Source: Endomychus coccineus
Taxonomy: Eukaryota; Arthropoda; Insecta; Coleoptera; Endomychidae
NCBI GenBank assembly: GCA_958510875.1
Contig: OY294067.1
Location: 63,376,039 to 63,440,038, forward strand
Reading direction: 5' to 3'
Length of the DNA: 64,000 nucleotides
Below the pieces are notes generated by a model that was not told the origin of the DNA, did not search any database, and worked only from the letters and a program-made list of their open reading frames with translations. This document shows positions 11,698-23,830 of the stretch, one piece after another. Within the stretch, counting starts at the first letter, position 1, and each line of letters begins with the position of its first letter. A program made the translations under genes and the position numbers.

Positions 11698-12260
11698 AGT
11701 AATTAATAAATTCCATAGTTTGTTTCCAAAATTTGCAATGCAACCAGTTTATAGATGTAAGGACAAGGTAAAACATCGTTCAGGCAAACATTTGATAAAT
11801 TTCCGATTTTGACAAGTCCGGGATTCACAAAATCAATTGAGAGTCGTTTTCAAAATGCTATGTGGGTCAAACTAGAAGGAAGATTTCCACTCGTTATAAG
11901 AAACATTTTGCCCATATAAAGAAAAATAATGGTAAAAAATCAGCGGTAACCGAACAAATTTTGAATACAGGTCACACCATTCCTCAAGAAAGTGTATCAC
12001 TTTCAAAACACAGTACGTGAAAATATGCGGGTAATCTAGAAGGGATGAAAATGTATAAACGAAAAGCCAATTCAAATTCCAATTTATCTCTAACTGAGGG
12101 TAGCCCCTTATTCACATTATTAACCTCAACTAGAATTTGAACAGGCTCATTTTGATTTGTAATTTAGTTTATTCTGATGATGGCTACTTGGTAGCTGGAA
12201 GGTTCTCAGTACTTTGAAAGTATCCTCAGTGGATAAGGGTTATTATTTCTCATTCATATT
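11690..12260 (+). pseudogene. Penelope-like element fragment, linker to 3' region
   Basis: Linker (YHSSVINKFHSLFPKFAMQP) is followed, with a frame change near 11810, by a degraded GIY-YIG domain (KISTRYKKHFAHIKKNNGKK, then HTIPQESVS) and the tail LEGMKMYKRKANSNSNLSLT. After the stop comes a 3' region with GATGATGGCTACTTGGTAGC and CAGTGGATAAGGGTTATTAT, near 12176-12250. That 3' signature recurs at many other places in the window. Several frameshifts make it non-functional. Confidence 0.7.
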
Positions 12261-14107
12261 CAAAGAGTCAGTAAGATTAAATAGCTGTATTTCAGAAGAG
12301 GTTTGACAGTTTTGAATTTGAGAAATCATACAAAACTCAAGAATGTTTGCGGAGATTGATTGGAAAGATATGTCAGAAGAGAAGATCCCTAATTGAAATT
12401 TGTGTGCCAAATACGCAAATCTCTCTCACATACCAGTAGATAAGCTGACAACTACAAACCTGGGTCAACAAAAGATGAAACTCAAACCACCAAAACCAAC
12501 AAAATATTCAGCAGCTTTCACCGAAATATACAGCCACCGCGAAATAATATAGTCAAGCCTAGTATTTTGACTGAACGGATAACTCATCGTCTGAGAAAAT
12601 TCTTGAGAGTGGATGGTATTATGTAGGACAAACAAGCAAGGTCAATATCAAAACTTTGACTCAAATATTCTCCAATAGATGTTGAAAATGATCAAACGAT
12701 AGATCAAATGACAAATGTCAGAAATTTTCCAAACCATTTATCTCATTTATTATGTACTTTTTCTTGAGGTTGTATGCTTGAAATATATTTGAGAAGGCTG
12801 AGATGATAAAGATATCAACATCCTACACAATTAAAAAACATTTCTGCTAACATTATCATCATAATTACTGGAATGAAAGGCGTAAGAAATATTCCTCGGT
12901 GTTGGAAGCAAATTTGCCACATTTTAAAGCAATTCTGAATCGCATATTTCATTCATAGGGCAGGAAAGTGGACCAATCACTCCGTGAAGAATTCACGTCA
13001 TAAATTTAAATTTTGTTCGTGAAATAAATGAAATGATATAATTCAAGAACATTCCTATTAAATATTCGTTGAATTTGGAATTCATGTTTGACGGCGGAAT
13101 GTAAGTGATGACGAATGTTATATACGAATCTCTGGAAAGTGTTATTCATTTCCTCTAAAAGACGTGTTTTAGTGAGTTTGTAGCCATTATCTAGATTAAA
13201 TATATCAGCATCATACTCGTACTTATATGCAATTACTGCAATTGCTTTTCTTCTACCACTTCTGCGTAGAATGGCATGGACGATTTTTCATTCTTAATCT
13301 ATTATTCGATTTTGACAATCAAAACGGCACGATTAACACTTTTTTCAAACGTCATTAATGTGACAATATCCTGCACGTTGCATATTGTTATATTAAATTC
13401 TTGCTGCAATAACAATAGTTTTTGTTGCCTAGCTAGTGGTTTTTAATTATTCTTAGGAATTCTTATAACATTTTAGTCATCGTTTGAAAGTAAGATTGTA
13501 TATATTATTCACTACGCTCGGCAGTTGAGCTCAAGCCTTGCCACGTAAAACTTCACTTTAGCCCCTTATAACATAATAAACTAATTCTGTTCCGTATAAG
13601 CAGCGGATATTCCATAGCGCATTGTCATTATTCATCTTTCACAATGTCAATTCTTGCCGAATAGTGTAGTTTTTATCAACATATTTCTCATTGAATTTCA
13701 AGTGAATTCCTTTTTGATTATTCTTTAGCCTCGTAATTTGTGGCAACGATAGCTCAAGTTCGCTATGTTGTATATTTTGAGGTGGTGTAAGTAGGAACTG
13801 TATTGTTCGGGGCCGCCGTAGCTCCCTTGGGAGTGGTTTTTCAAATGAAACCGCATTTTGTTGAACCATTTTGGCAACCGTATTTTTCTTGTTATGAATG
13901 TATATCATTTGCTTCAAAAGTATCCGAAATTCTTATTTCAAGATTCGCATGTGACGTAACATAGTTACTTTGAATTAATTACTCTGTGATATTATTGAAG
14001 AAAGATTGATTTCCGATTTTGACAGTTATCTGACAACAAAATACACTATAAAACAGAGTTGTAAAACTTATAAGTATATTGTGTATCCCATTAACTTTCA
14101 ATGACAT
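12261..14107. other. Mostly non-coding; possible tiny GIY-YIG scrap near 12605
   Basis: Around 12605-12650 the plus strand can be read GWYYVGQTSKVNIKTLTQI, which resembles the YIG strand of PLE endonucleases, but the match is short. A minus-strand 92-codon frame at 13639-13917 shows no motif I know. The rest holds nothing that I can support. Confidence 0.3.
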
Positions 14108-15376
14108 TGTAATAAGGGTTTAGTACAGGTTATTTCCAAAATTTGAAAAACAAAATCATTCTTAGAAAGTTAAAAATTCATGTACAATTAAAATATTTAA
14201 CAGTAAAAACCACCCAGGGGTTGCCAGATATTTTGAATAACAAATGTAGCTTGCGGGAAGTAAAGGAATTTCTAAAATAAATATAAGACAATTCACACTC
14301 GCTTCAACGAGGGTGGTATGACCATAGCTGGAAGGTCAAGAAGGTTTCAAAAGTCCACAAGTTTGGTAATAAAGGATATAATAAACCTGTCAAAATAGGA
14401 CGAGAAACTAATGGGTAGCTTGATGCAAAATCGGAACGTTAACCATCTGGTGATGTTTTATGTACATTCAAATCAGTTAGTGATATTTAGTAAAGGACAG
14501 ATAGATTTAGAAATCCCCACATTCTATACTAAAGACCTCAAGAGAGAAATCTTATTGCTTATTGGTTGAACAATTCACGGATCCGTCTCCGAATTGTAGA
14601 TTGGTTCTTGAGAAAAAGGACGCATCACAAATACTAGAGATAATGCCTAAAACCTTCAGTTATATTTTCTAGCTTGAATTAGTCTCTTGAGAAATCACGT
14701 GACACTTAATTTCAATTAATTTAACTTGTTAGTATCTCCAGAGTGTTTTTGGTAAGAGGGTGGATTTCGCTTAATCAGAATTGTTTTAGATTTTCGATCA
14801 AAGTTATTGTTCTCAGTTTTTATTCAAGTTAAATTCAATAATACTTTCAAATCATTTCATTCATTTTCTATCCCCTAGGTTCATCCTGGTTAGATATCAA
14901 TTTATTAATCTTAGTTTTATTCCTCTTTTAGTTAATTTAGAGTAACTAGGTATTTTATTTGAGTATAGATTTATATCTTAGTTTTTATTCTCATTAGTAA
15001 TTAAGTTAATTATAATATTCATTTCTTATTATCTTTTATTGTTATCATTATCACTTAATTGTTATTTTTATTATTGAATATTATTGTTGTTGTTGAGTAC
15101 GAGTTTATCCGATTAATATTAGCTTTTACCCCTTCTACTTACCTTCCTGTATGTTAAAATCTTAAGTGTCTTGTGAAAGAAAAGGGTAAGTGTCAATGAT
15201 ATTTTTCACGTTTGTTCTGGCTAATCAATGATTGGAATCAAACTCCAACGTGTCATGGTTCTCTATATTTAATGGCCATACTGTTGATAAATGAATAGAT
15301 TGAGGATTAGGAATAATATAAATTCCTTAATTGAAGTTTTATAGAGATTAAACAAGAGAGTAGGTACCATGTTACA
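14108..15376 (+). repeat. Long LTR, copy A of a ~1.2-kb LTR family
   Basis: It starts TGTAATAAGGGTTTAGTACA and ends GAGTAGGTACCATGTTACA, and is colinear with a second copy at 41164-42365. Directly downstream is ATTGGCAGCAGTCGGTAGG, resembling the TGGCGCAGTCGG-type primer-binding site used by some insect Ty3/gypsy elements. Relative to copy B it has about 85 extra bases near 14770-14860. No internal coding region or matching downstream LTR is found next to it. It may be a 5' LTR of a truncated element. Confidence 0.72.
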
Positions 15377-15845
15377 ATTGGCAGCAGTCGGTAGGCGAAC
15401 TTAATACATGTTAGAATTATTTATACACTAGGTAGGCGAACTTAATACGTATAATTCTATGTTACAATTGGCATTAGTCGGTAGGCGAATTTATACATAT
15501 TATATTTGAATTGTTTATACACTAGGTAGGCGAACTTAATATATAATATGTTTGCATACTAAATATTTTCGTAGTCAATTATGTTTACAATTAGCACCAG
15601 TCGATAGTCGAACTAAATTCATTATCGTGTTTATAATCAACAGCAGTCAGTAGTCGAACTTAATTCATACGATGCATGCTAACAATTGGTAGCAGTATGT
15701 AGTAGAACTTAATTCATATGATCCAAGTACAATTAACAGCAATCAATGTTGGTACTTAATCTATTTTTTTTCAATGCTTACAATTAGTAGCAGTAGATAA
15801 ACGAACTTAATTAATATTATCCATTTTACAATTGTCTTCAAAATA
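15377..15845 (+). repeat. Minisatellite of ~48-bp units derived from the LTR/primer-binding junction
   Basis: About ten degenerate head-to-tail units follow the pattern GTTACAATTGGCAGCAGTCG then GTAGGCGAACTTAATAC, drifting to TTTATAATCAACAGCAGTCA then GTAGTCGAACTTAATTC. The first unit straddles the exact end of the LTR, so the array seems to have grown from the LTR end plus primer-binding site. Alternate early units carry TTTATACACTAG in place of the primer-binding part, suggesting dimer expansion. Confidence 0.75.
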
Positions 15846-16050
15846 TAATCAAATTTACAATTTTATTCAAAATGGCGCAGTCACTATAGAAGTCATAATT
15901 AATATCCAGCTTCAGTTGATAATTCCAATCTTTCTTGTGTGATTTAATGATAATTATCACAATCGATATTTCAGTTTACAATGGAATAAAGTTAATAGTT
16001 ATAAACATATATAAATATAAATATTGAGTGTTTTCGAGTCCTGTATATAT

Positions 16051-16076
16051 ATAGAGATTAAACAAGAGAGTACCAT
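16051..16076 (+). repeat. Orphan fragment of the copy-A LTR 3' end
   Basis: TAGAGATTAAACAAGAGAGT followed by ACCATGTTA repeats the last bases of the LTR at 15341-15376, about 700 bp downstream and outside any LTR. It marks a rearranged or nested copy. Confidence 0.55.
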
Positions 16077-16607
16077 GTTATAACATACAGTATACAGTAT
16101 ATACACTGTAGCAGTTACCCTGGAAAACACAAGGTGTTTTCACAATCGTATATTCAAATCGAACAAGTGCATTGGTGAATGTAGATGAACTTTCCACCAT
16201 CGTTTCGAATGATGCTAGTTATCACAGTACTGTAATGAATAAAGTGCCAAAAGCTGCATCCACAAATGTGAAACACAAGAAGGATATATGAACATTATAT
16301 AACACATTCTTAAAATATGAGACAGGATGTTACAGGACCATAAGGTGCCCATAAAGGGTTTCAACCATTTCGTAATAAGAAAGAGGAGAAACCACATTGA
16401 GTTTGACGTCTTGATAACGTAAAATTTCCCATAATCCTCTTGTGTCTTCCTAGTATACCACCGCATTAAAATTTGCCTATCACAATGTTAACTCTACCTC
16501 ATTATCCAATTTCAATTATACTAGTCTAACAATGTATTTCCCCAACCGGAACCCACTTGTTATCTGTGTCTTATATTGTAACATAAATAGCCAGGATTAT
16601 TAATATT
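16077..16607. other. Non-coding stretch with one unassigned minus-strand frame
   Basis: A minus-strand 83-codon frame (16466-16215) starts MRWYTRKTQEDYGKF and continues hydrophobic and aromatic. I do not recognise it and there is no clear splice or promoter context. It may be a transposon scrap. Confidence 0.25.
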
Positions 16608-17640
16608 TCCATACCGGGATATCAAAAATTATCTTGGTCAAGGGTGGTTGTGGAATCTAAAACGTGTGTCTTATTTTACGTTCGAAATAAAAATATCCCC
16701 AAAACTTGTGTCAAATTAATTAATTTGAAGTTTCTAGAAGTGCGAAATTTCGCAATTTTATACGAATATTATCACGCTCAGAAGATTCTAGCGCTTCGAG
16801 CTCCGGGATTTTCACGTGGCCTATCGAAATCAGAAGGTTCGAATTATCTAAAAACATAATTGCATGAACGTCAGACGTCCTATGTAATTAGCTACGAACG
16901 AAATAATTTTAACATATGCCTCAAGGAGCTCGCTGCGCGGCAGTTAGAGTTTATACTTTTTACCTCGATCTTGTTAATTCGGGGCCGTTTCGTGCCCCGT
17001 GCGGCCGGCACCAGTTGTAATAAAGTGTTTTCAGCTATAGGCCGCTAGCTTTTACCACCTTTGGGTATATTTCGGTAGCTAGAAAATTCCCTTCGGTACG
17101 TCGCACGTTAGACGCGCATAGCTGAGATCTGAGAATAGCTCAAACTGTTTTAATTGAATTTTTCTATTTAATGATATTTATCGAAAAAAGAAAGGCCGTC
17201 GGGCACGGTCCGGCACTAAATCTAACTACATGGAGCGAAAACGACACGCGAAAAGTCGTCGTAAACCCGTATTAGGTACAACCAGTTTGCACTTTTATAA
17301 CTCGCGTGCTACGGGCTTCTCACATGAACGTCATTTTATTAATCGAAAATTGACTATTTTAAAACGGGTTTGGACCCGGTTTGGGGCTATCACGACCTTT
17401 AAAAAGGTTCAAAGTCCACATTTCGAACATTTCTTGTTACTAAAACCGTTATTACATAATTTGTAGTTCATTATTGTTTTACAACTGAAATAAATAGGTA
17501 TGAAATTTGTAGGTTATTGATGATGTCAGTGTGACAGTGACATACTTATTCCAAACGTAAAGTAAGACACCCGTTTTAGATTCCACAACCACCCTTGACC
17601 AAGATAATTTTTGATATCCCGGTATATTAGCATGGTTTGA
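16608..17640. mobile_element. CpG-rich block bounded by ~75-bp inverted repeats, unknown type
   Basis: 16608-16680 (ATACCGGGATATCAAAAATT ... TTGGTCAAGGGTGGTTGTGG ...) reappears inverted at 17555-17632. The enclosed 0.85 kb is clearly richer in G+C and CpG than its surroundings, with GGGGCCGTTTCGTGCCCCGT near 16981 and GTCGGGCACGGTCCGGCACT near 17198. Short frames inside carry no motif I know. Possibly a non-autonomous element inserted into, or carried between, two halves of an older repeat. Confidence 0.4.
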
Positions 17641-20244
17641 AGATGGCACGCAAATGTTGCAACTATAGCCACGATTTGTTTCTATAATACTTGTGATGAA
17701 AAACAACGCAAAAGTGATATCACAAAGTAATGACTTCCACGGTTGAATTGATAAATTGTTAAAACAGCAAGTTATTTTATTTAATAAAAATATCACAAAT
17801 CGCAACTTCATTCTAGACCCAGAAAATTTGCACACGTACATAAAATTCTAGTAGGAATACTTTTTTCGAATGATTTTTTCTACTATTCGATTTAGAAATG
17901 CCACTTTCACAGCTGTTAATGTCCTTTTTGCTATAATTTAAACCTAAAACTGTTCATGTGACTTGACATTTTAACCAAACCTATTTTTTTCAAACTCCCA
18001 GAGGTGACAATGTATAATAATACAATGAAGATACTTGTTTTGACTCTTGTAAGAAACGTATGTTGTTAATTCGACTGAACTGTCGATGAAATGACAAAGG
18101 GTATAATATGACGTCTTTCTACGTCTTTATCTGTTTCTAAACATTTGCAATATATTATCAGTTCCCACGGGTGAGGAGATTTCGTGATCACAGTTCATTT
18201 GTTTGGTAATGAGTTCGACGTATCCTGTTATTGAGATGTTATCCTCGTATATACCGAAGGATGTATTCAAAAGTATACTATGAGAATCCACAATACGTGA
18301 TTGATTTCTCCGTTCAAGAAATTAATAACAGGCTAAATAATATAGTATGCATTTATTGAATCATCCGCTGAACAATAACACTCTTTCTTTTTTCCTCTGT
18401 TCCTGTGTAGAATAGCATAAATCAATCTCGTGTGAAACTAATGATAGAAGAATGGAGTATTCGAATATATTTAATTGGAGGTATGTTTTCGTATGTAATC
18501 TGACTGAGTATTAAATAGAACATATGAATTTAATGTGTCTATTATGTTTTTTCACATTATAAATTCCGACTGAATTGAGTTGTCTCCTTGTTCTATGACA
18601 GTTCACGTTCTAGCTTCTCGGCTGTCCTTCCTCGTGTTCGAGTCCTATAATTTGTGATATTAACCTCGAATGACTTCTTGTTCGAAGTTATAAAAACTTC
18701 AAACAGTAAGTTGGGTAAGCATGAAAAATATACTCAAGGATTTGTGTACAGGACGAACAAGGGAGTTATCGTTGAATTATTTCCAAATGACGAGAGGAAG
18801 TTCTTTGTAATATCAGCAATCTCCGAATTCGTAAGAGTGAATTGAAATTGCCCATTATTTCATAGAAAAATGATCCGAGAATAGTTGGTTATAGCATGTT
18901 TTCCACTATAGGTAATATGATCGGATGAGTTTTGAACTATTGATTGTATTCTAAAGCACAAATGATTCAATCACATGAATGAGCCATGTTTGGTCATGTT
19001 TCCCATTGTTGATATAGAAAAGTCTATGTTTTGATATTGGCCAATGGAAAATTGGGAATATTCATCGAACTTTTACAAGCTTACCAGAAAGAATATCGAG
19101 GTGATGCTTTCGGAATGATTCATTAAATTGTTATCGATTTCAGATTATTACAGTACAAGAAAGAAAAGCATGAACCCAAACAATTATGTAAATAAAGTTT
19201 TCAAATATTTACTAATAAAACTGAATTTTCAGCACTGAGTCTTTGTTCTGCAGATGAAATTAAAACGGTGAACAATGCGTAGCCGCTATTCATCTGGAAA
19301 TATAAAAAAACAGAATTCAAATTTAAAAGCCACACGTTTCGCTATCTTAAGAATTTAATTGGAAGAAGGAAAGTTACAGCTTTCTCATATTCCAGGAGCA
19401 GGAATGGCTCAATTCATTATTCGAAAAAATTATTGTGGAAACCATCCTTTATTCATTTTCATACGGAATCAAAAATCTTATGTTTCTACTATTACGAAAG
19501 TTGTCCGTAGTTTTCTAGAGCTAAGGTAGTTCAGTTATACGTCAATAATCATTGGTACCTATCACTAGGACATTTTGAACAGAATAATTACATTGTTTTG
19601 AATGATAGAATAGATATCCATAATTCATACAATATATTCTGTCAATACGTTTACTGGAAAAACAACTAATATGCTGATGTCATCGGTAGAGTCTTAGAGG
19701 ACGAGGAAAGAAGAATGAACCTAGGGGTGGCTAAATTCTATTGGAAATTGACAGAAAATGCATCGATATATGCTGAATATTGGGCACTCGTCGTTGACAC
19801 CGGATATCTCCTACTTGTATCAATTGTATGTCATAATTCGCCATGTCAATTCTAATGGACCTCCATTGAGAATTGCCTGAAACTTGCTCCTATTTTTAGT
19901 CAGAACACAGAATCTCTTACTCGAGTTATCATTGCAAAACTCACACGAGGAAAATGGTATCAGAATACAGCTGACGTTCCTGGCGTATCTATCGAGGAGT
20001 TCAACATCGAATGAAAGAAAAGTAATAATTTTCATTATATAAACTACTAACATATGTGGACACAGTCACGTATTAGTTTTGGACATTAGAGATCGCCTAG
20101 GAGAATAATGTGAGTTGAGATTATTGGAAAAATTTCCATCATTCTTTGGGTTTTCCATTTCTAGTTTGCGTCTTTTTTATTCGAGAAAAAATTTAAAATT
20201 TTATAAAATACTATAAACATCAACACTATCATCAATTAATATAC
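17641..20244. other. Mostly non-coding; dispersed-repeat piece near 17690-17765
   Basis: The piece with CACAAAGTAATGACTTCCAC and GGTTGAATTGATAAATT belongs to a family also seen at 24390-24500 and, inverted, at 36507-36660. A 63-codon plus-strand frame near 18654 is unrecognised. Nothing else that I can support. Confidence 0.35.
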
Positions 20245-20610
20245 ATGTAAAGAAAGTTCCAATTGTCGGTCAATGTATTGAGCCAATAAACATGTACATA
20301 ATTATAGTCCCAATATTTGTTCAATTAATTAGGCAAATGAGTTCGTCTACATATAGCTCCAATATTAATTCAACATTTTGGGCTTAATCAGACGATTTAT
20401 ATAATGGCGCGACCTTTGAAAATATATTTGGCAAATAAAAGTGAAGATATGGGTGCAATTTTAATTAGATATATTGGGAGAATGAATAAATGGGCATATA
20501 ACTCCAATATTTTTCAATATTATTCGGCTCTATAGAAATATTTGACGATTTGTACATTGGTCCAACATTTGAAAATATATTGGGCAAATGAATGTATCCT
20601 ACCTGGGTAC
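20245..20610. repeat. Degenerate ~50-bp minisatellite
   Basis: About seven diverged units share the pattern TCCAATATTT...TTCAA followed by TATTGGGCAAATGAATG and TACATATA. Examples start near 20255, 20307, 20360, 20412, 20455, 20500 and 20557. Spacing and sequence are loose, so the array is old. Confidence 0.55.
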
Positions 20611-21784
20611 TCTTATAATCGTAGAAGACGGTTGAGATGATACGTATGCATTTGCAAGAGCATTTCATGAATATTACATCATTTTCTATTTTTGAATCTT
20701 TTTTTTGAGTTTGTCCTGTCAAATTTGAATGAAGTAGCTGAACATTGCTCTGATACAGCAATAATCATTAGAATAACAAAATGTTAAATTACGGGAAGCT
20801 TATTAAAATTATTCAATTTGTTTGCAAATAGCCTCTTGAAAACGTGAACTAATCGTATAAAGATATGTTCGAAGCGAAAGATTGTCAGATAATTATATAC
20901 AGAAGACAATAATGAGCAAATTTGTACTAGCCAACGTATAATACTTATTCGATAGGATCATGGTGATCTAACATATCTGATGAAGGTTCTTCTCAATATA
21001 GAATTTATCATCATTTTGATTCGGCTAAAATGAATTAAGAGCATTCATCCTATCACGAGTTATTCCACATGTAACAGTTGATGAAATACGAAAAATGAGC
21101 TTACCTATCCAACAATGTAATATCCAATCAATTAATTCCTAAGCCTAGGGAAAAGCAGCTCAATCAAACTTCATGCAAATTCATACCAGCATATTGGAGA
21201 AATTTTAATAGGATAGTGACGTAGGTTAATTATCCATACACAAAGGAATTTTCAATTGTTTTCCAGAGATTAAATAATTTCGGTTTATATTCAGCTCTAA
21301 TAACTGTTCTAATAATTGATACTAGGCAAAGCCTTAAAATTATTTACATGACATTTGAAGTACGTGCAAATATTTCTTCAATATATGAGAATTTTTCCCA
21401 TCATTCGAATTTGATAAGATGTTATAATAACTTCAATCATAGTATGTTGCAATCATCTTATAAATTAATGAAGACATTATTAACACATCTTCTGTAAATA
21501 ATTGTTTTATTCCAATTATCGCGGAAAGGCTTCAAAGATGAAGAATTTTCACTCTCATTTGATCATTAATTGAAACATAATTGAGTCTGACATAATTCTT
21601 GGTTGAACAAAATCACGTATTCGTTAACCAAATCTATATTTAGATGCTTTTTATATTTCACAACCTTCAGGCAATATTATAAGATAGTTCTATTTCTATT
21701 TTCATGCAATAATATAGATGAAATTTGTGTTGACTTTATTTGCTCGAATAATACAACTATTATTATGAAATTCATATTTACGTG
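20611..21784. other. Non-coding stretch, nothing recognised
   Basis: A+T-rich sequence without defensible features between the minisatellite and the foldback element. Confidence 0.4.
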
Positions 21785-22753
21785 GACTCTAATAGTCCAG
21801 GCAATAAGCCAAGAGAAAGGCAGTAATGAAAAAAAAATATGTAGTGAGCTAGAATTTCGAAATTTTGTTTGCATTTTGTTCCTAATACCCCATAGATCAT
21901 TCATGACTATCAAGAGCTTTCTACCACCCGGAGAAGTGTAGTTTTGTTGCAAAAATGACTAGAGGCCATTTTTGCAACAAAATTATACTTTATTATTCAT
22001 AACAGTCTCAGGAAAATCTCAAATTTCCCGAATTTTCCATCTGGAGAGAGTTTTTTGGGAAAAATAACAGCGGAATCGTTATCAGCGACCCAAAAAACGT
22101 TCTAGAGGTCATTTTTGCAACAAAATTATACTTTATTATTCACAACCGTCTCAGGAAAATCTCAAATTTCCCGAATTTCCTCTCTGGAGAGAGTTTTTTT
22201 GGGGAAAATAACAGCGGAATCGTGATCAGCGACCCAAAAAACTTACTAGAGGTCATTTTTGCAACTAAATTATACTTTATTATTCATAACCGGCTCAGGA
22301 AAATCTCAAATTTCTCGAATTATTCATCTGGAGAGAGTTTTTTGGGAAAAATTACAGCGGAATCGTAATCAGCGACCCAAAAAACCTACTAGAGGTCATT
22401 CTTGGAACAAAATTATAAATTATATATTATATATAAATTTTCTGAATTTCTCATCTGGAGGGAGTTTTCCGAGAAAACTATTCGCGGAATTGTGATCAGC
22501 GATCCAAAAAACATACTGGGGGTCATTTCCGACTCTCAATTCATCATATTACTGAACTTTTGGATTATTTTTATAAGAATGCTCCTCTGAGGGGTTCAAA
22601 CTCCGTTTTGGGGGGTAGAAAGGTCGACCTCCGCGATCTTGATAGTCATGAATGATCTATGGGGTATTAGGAATAAAATGCAAAAAAAATTTTGAAATTC
22701 TAGCTTACCATATTTCTTTTTTTTTCCGGTTCGTTGCCTGGACTATCAGAATC
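21785..22753. mobile_element. Foldback-type element with tandem-repeat core
   Basis: Inverted arms 21785-21929 and 22613-22753 (about 145 bp) match closely: GCAATAAGCCAAGAG on the left faces GGTTCGTTGCC on the right, and ATAGATCATTCATGACTATC is matched by GATAGTCATGAATGATCTAT. Between them lie four ~143-bp repeats and a partial fifth. No coding frame is conserved. The combination of inverted termini with an internal tandem array is typical of foldback-like elements. No certain target duplication is seen. Confidence 0.7.
21959..22545 (+). repeat. Tandem array, four ~143-bp units plus a partial
   Basis: Units start at about 21959, 22102, 22246, 22389 and 22516. Each begins CTAGAGGTCATTTTTGCAAC, includes CAGGAAAATCTCAAATTTCC and CTGGAGAGAGTTTTTT, and ends AGCGACCCAAAAAAC. 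The fourth and fifth units are more diverged. At the left edge TTTTGTTGCAAAAATG faces CATTTTTGCAACAAAA, giving a perfect small hairpin at 21942-21985. Confidence 0.9.
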
Positions 22754-23255
22754 AAGTCAAGCCCAGTGAAAGTTCGTTACTTACAAACGGAGTAGAAGTT
22801 TCCAACTTCATCACAGCCATGCAATAAAATTTCACATATCAATTAGGATCTTTACACTCCCTCACAACATCTGTAAAGCTACTACTAACTGTTGTTGTAA
22901 TTAATATATTAATTTTTTTATTATTTGACATATGTAAAGAGTAACAACCAATATCCACTAAGATACTGTTAAAATATAAAGGACATTACAGTTTATCATC
23001 CGAATAAACTGATGATTTACCTTGATGACTCTGTAGCTGGAAGATCCTCTAGATGAAAATCCAATTTCCCTAATATACAAGTAATATATTACTCAAGTAG
23101 TATGGAATTAATATAACCACTTATAGAATGAGGACTAAAAACGAATTAAATAAAAGATACCGAAACTTTTCAGCAACAAAGGTTTTCTTTCAAAACCAAA
23201 TTGGTACTATTATACTATCAATATAATAAGAGAGTTCACACCTGTGTATAAACTA
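22754..23255. other. Non-coding; contains a PLE 3'-region scrap near 22947-23060
   Basis: ATATCCACTAAGATACTGTT and GACTCTGTAGCTGGAAGATC echo the 3' signature of the Penelope-like family seen after 12170. Nothing else that I can support. Confidence 0.35.
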
Positions 23256-23634
23256 CGAGGGCAAGGTGAAGAGCTGAAACATGAAACATATGGCGCAACA
23301 ATCAAAGCAGCCCTGAAAATTTCTGTAAACATGAAAGTCGATTTCGCGTCTTGATTGAACATTATTTCACGCATGAAAAACTTTAACGCAAACCAGAGCA
23401 TTGCTTTTAAACATCATATGGACTCTTCACCATCGATTTGAAAAGATTCGTGAGTGGTTATATGACCACAAAGGACGCCGAACGTTCTGGTGGTCCAATT
23501 GAGGTTACAACGCCAGAAACCCAACCATAAAATCCGTAGTATGACATTGGACTATGGGTGAGATAAAGTTCACGAGATTACTGAGGCTATGGGCATCTCA
23601 ACCGAAAGGGTATGGCCTTTTCAGCTTGCCCTCG
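23256..23634 (+). mobile_element. Internally deleted mariner (379 bp) with TA flanks
   Basis: Termini CGAGGGCAAGGTGAAGAGCT and, inverted at the right end, CGAGGGCAAGCTGAAAAGGC are flanked by TA on both sides. The interior keeps only the N-terminal part of a mariner transposase in shifting frames: RVLIEHYF, then TTKDAERSGGPIEVTTPE, then EITEAMGISTERV, matching the helix-turn-helix region of mariner proteins. The whole DDD catalytic domain is deleted, so it could only have moved with help from a full-length relative. Confidence 0.8.
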
Positions 23635-23679
23635 TATTACACTAATAAGTCTTTTTTTTCATGAAAATAAATAAGTGCG

Positions 23680-23830
23680 GAATCACCCTCATCCACTAAT
23701 GATACTAATAATACTTAGGATCTTTCAGCTATCAAGTAGTCATCATCAGAGTAGAAAGTTCACTCTAATGATGGCACTATTTGGTAGCTAAAAATGGATA
23801 AGGGTGATTATTCCGTAGTTATTCGTGGTA
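23680..23830. repeat. Head-to-head PLE 3'-region repeats
   Basis: ATCACCCTCATCCACTAATG...AGCTATCAAGTAGTCATCAT on the left faces CTAATGATGGCACTATTTGG...GGATAAGGGTGATTATTCCG on the right. Each half is a version of the 3' signature that follows the PLE tail at 12176-12250, so this is an inverted pair of that 3' region. Confidence 0.55.

Noticed and set aside
17479..17841. 120-codon minus-strand frame
   Set aside because: It runs across the right inverted repeat of the CpG-rich block and has no recognisable domain; most likely fortuitous.
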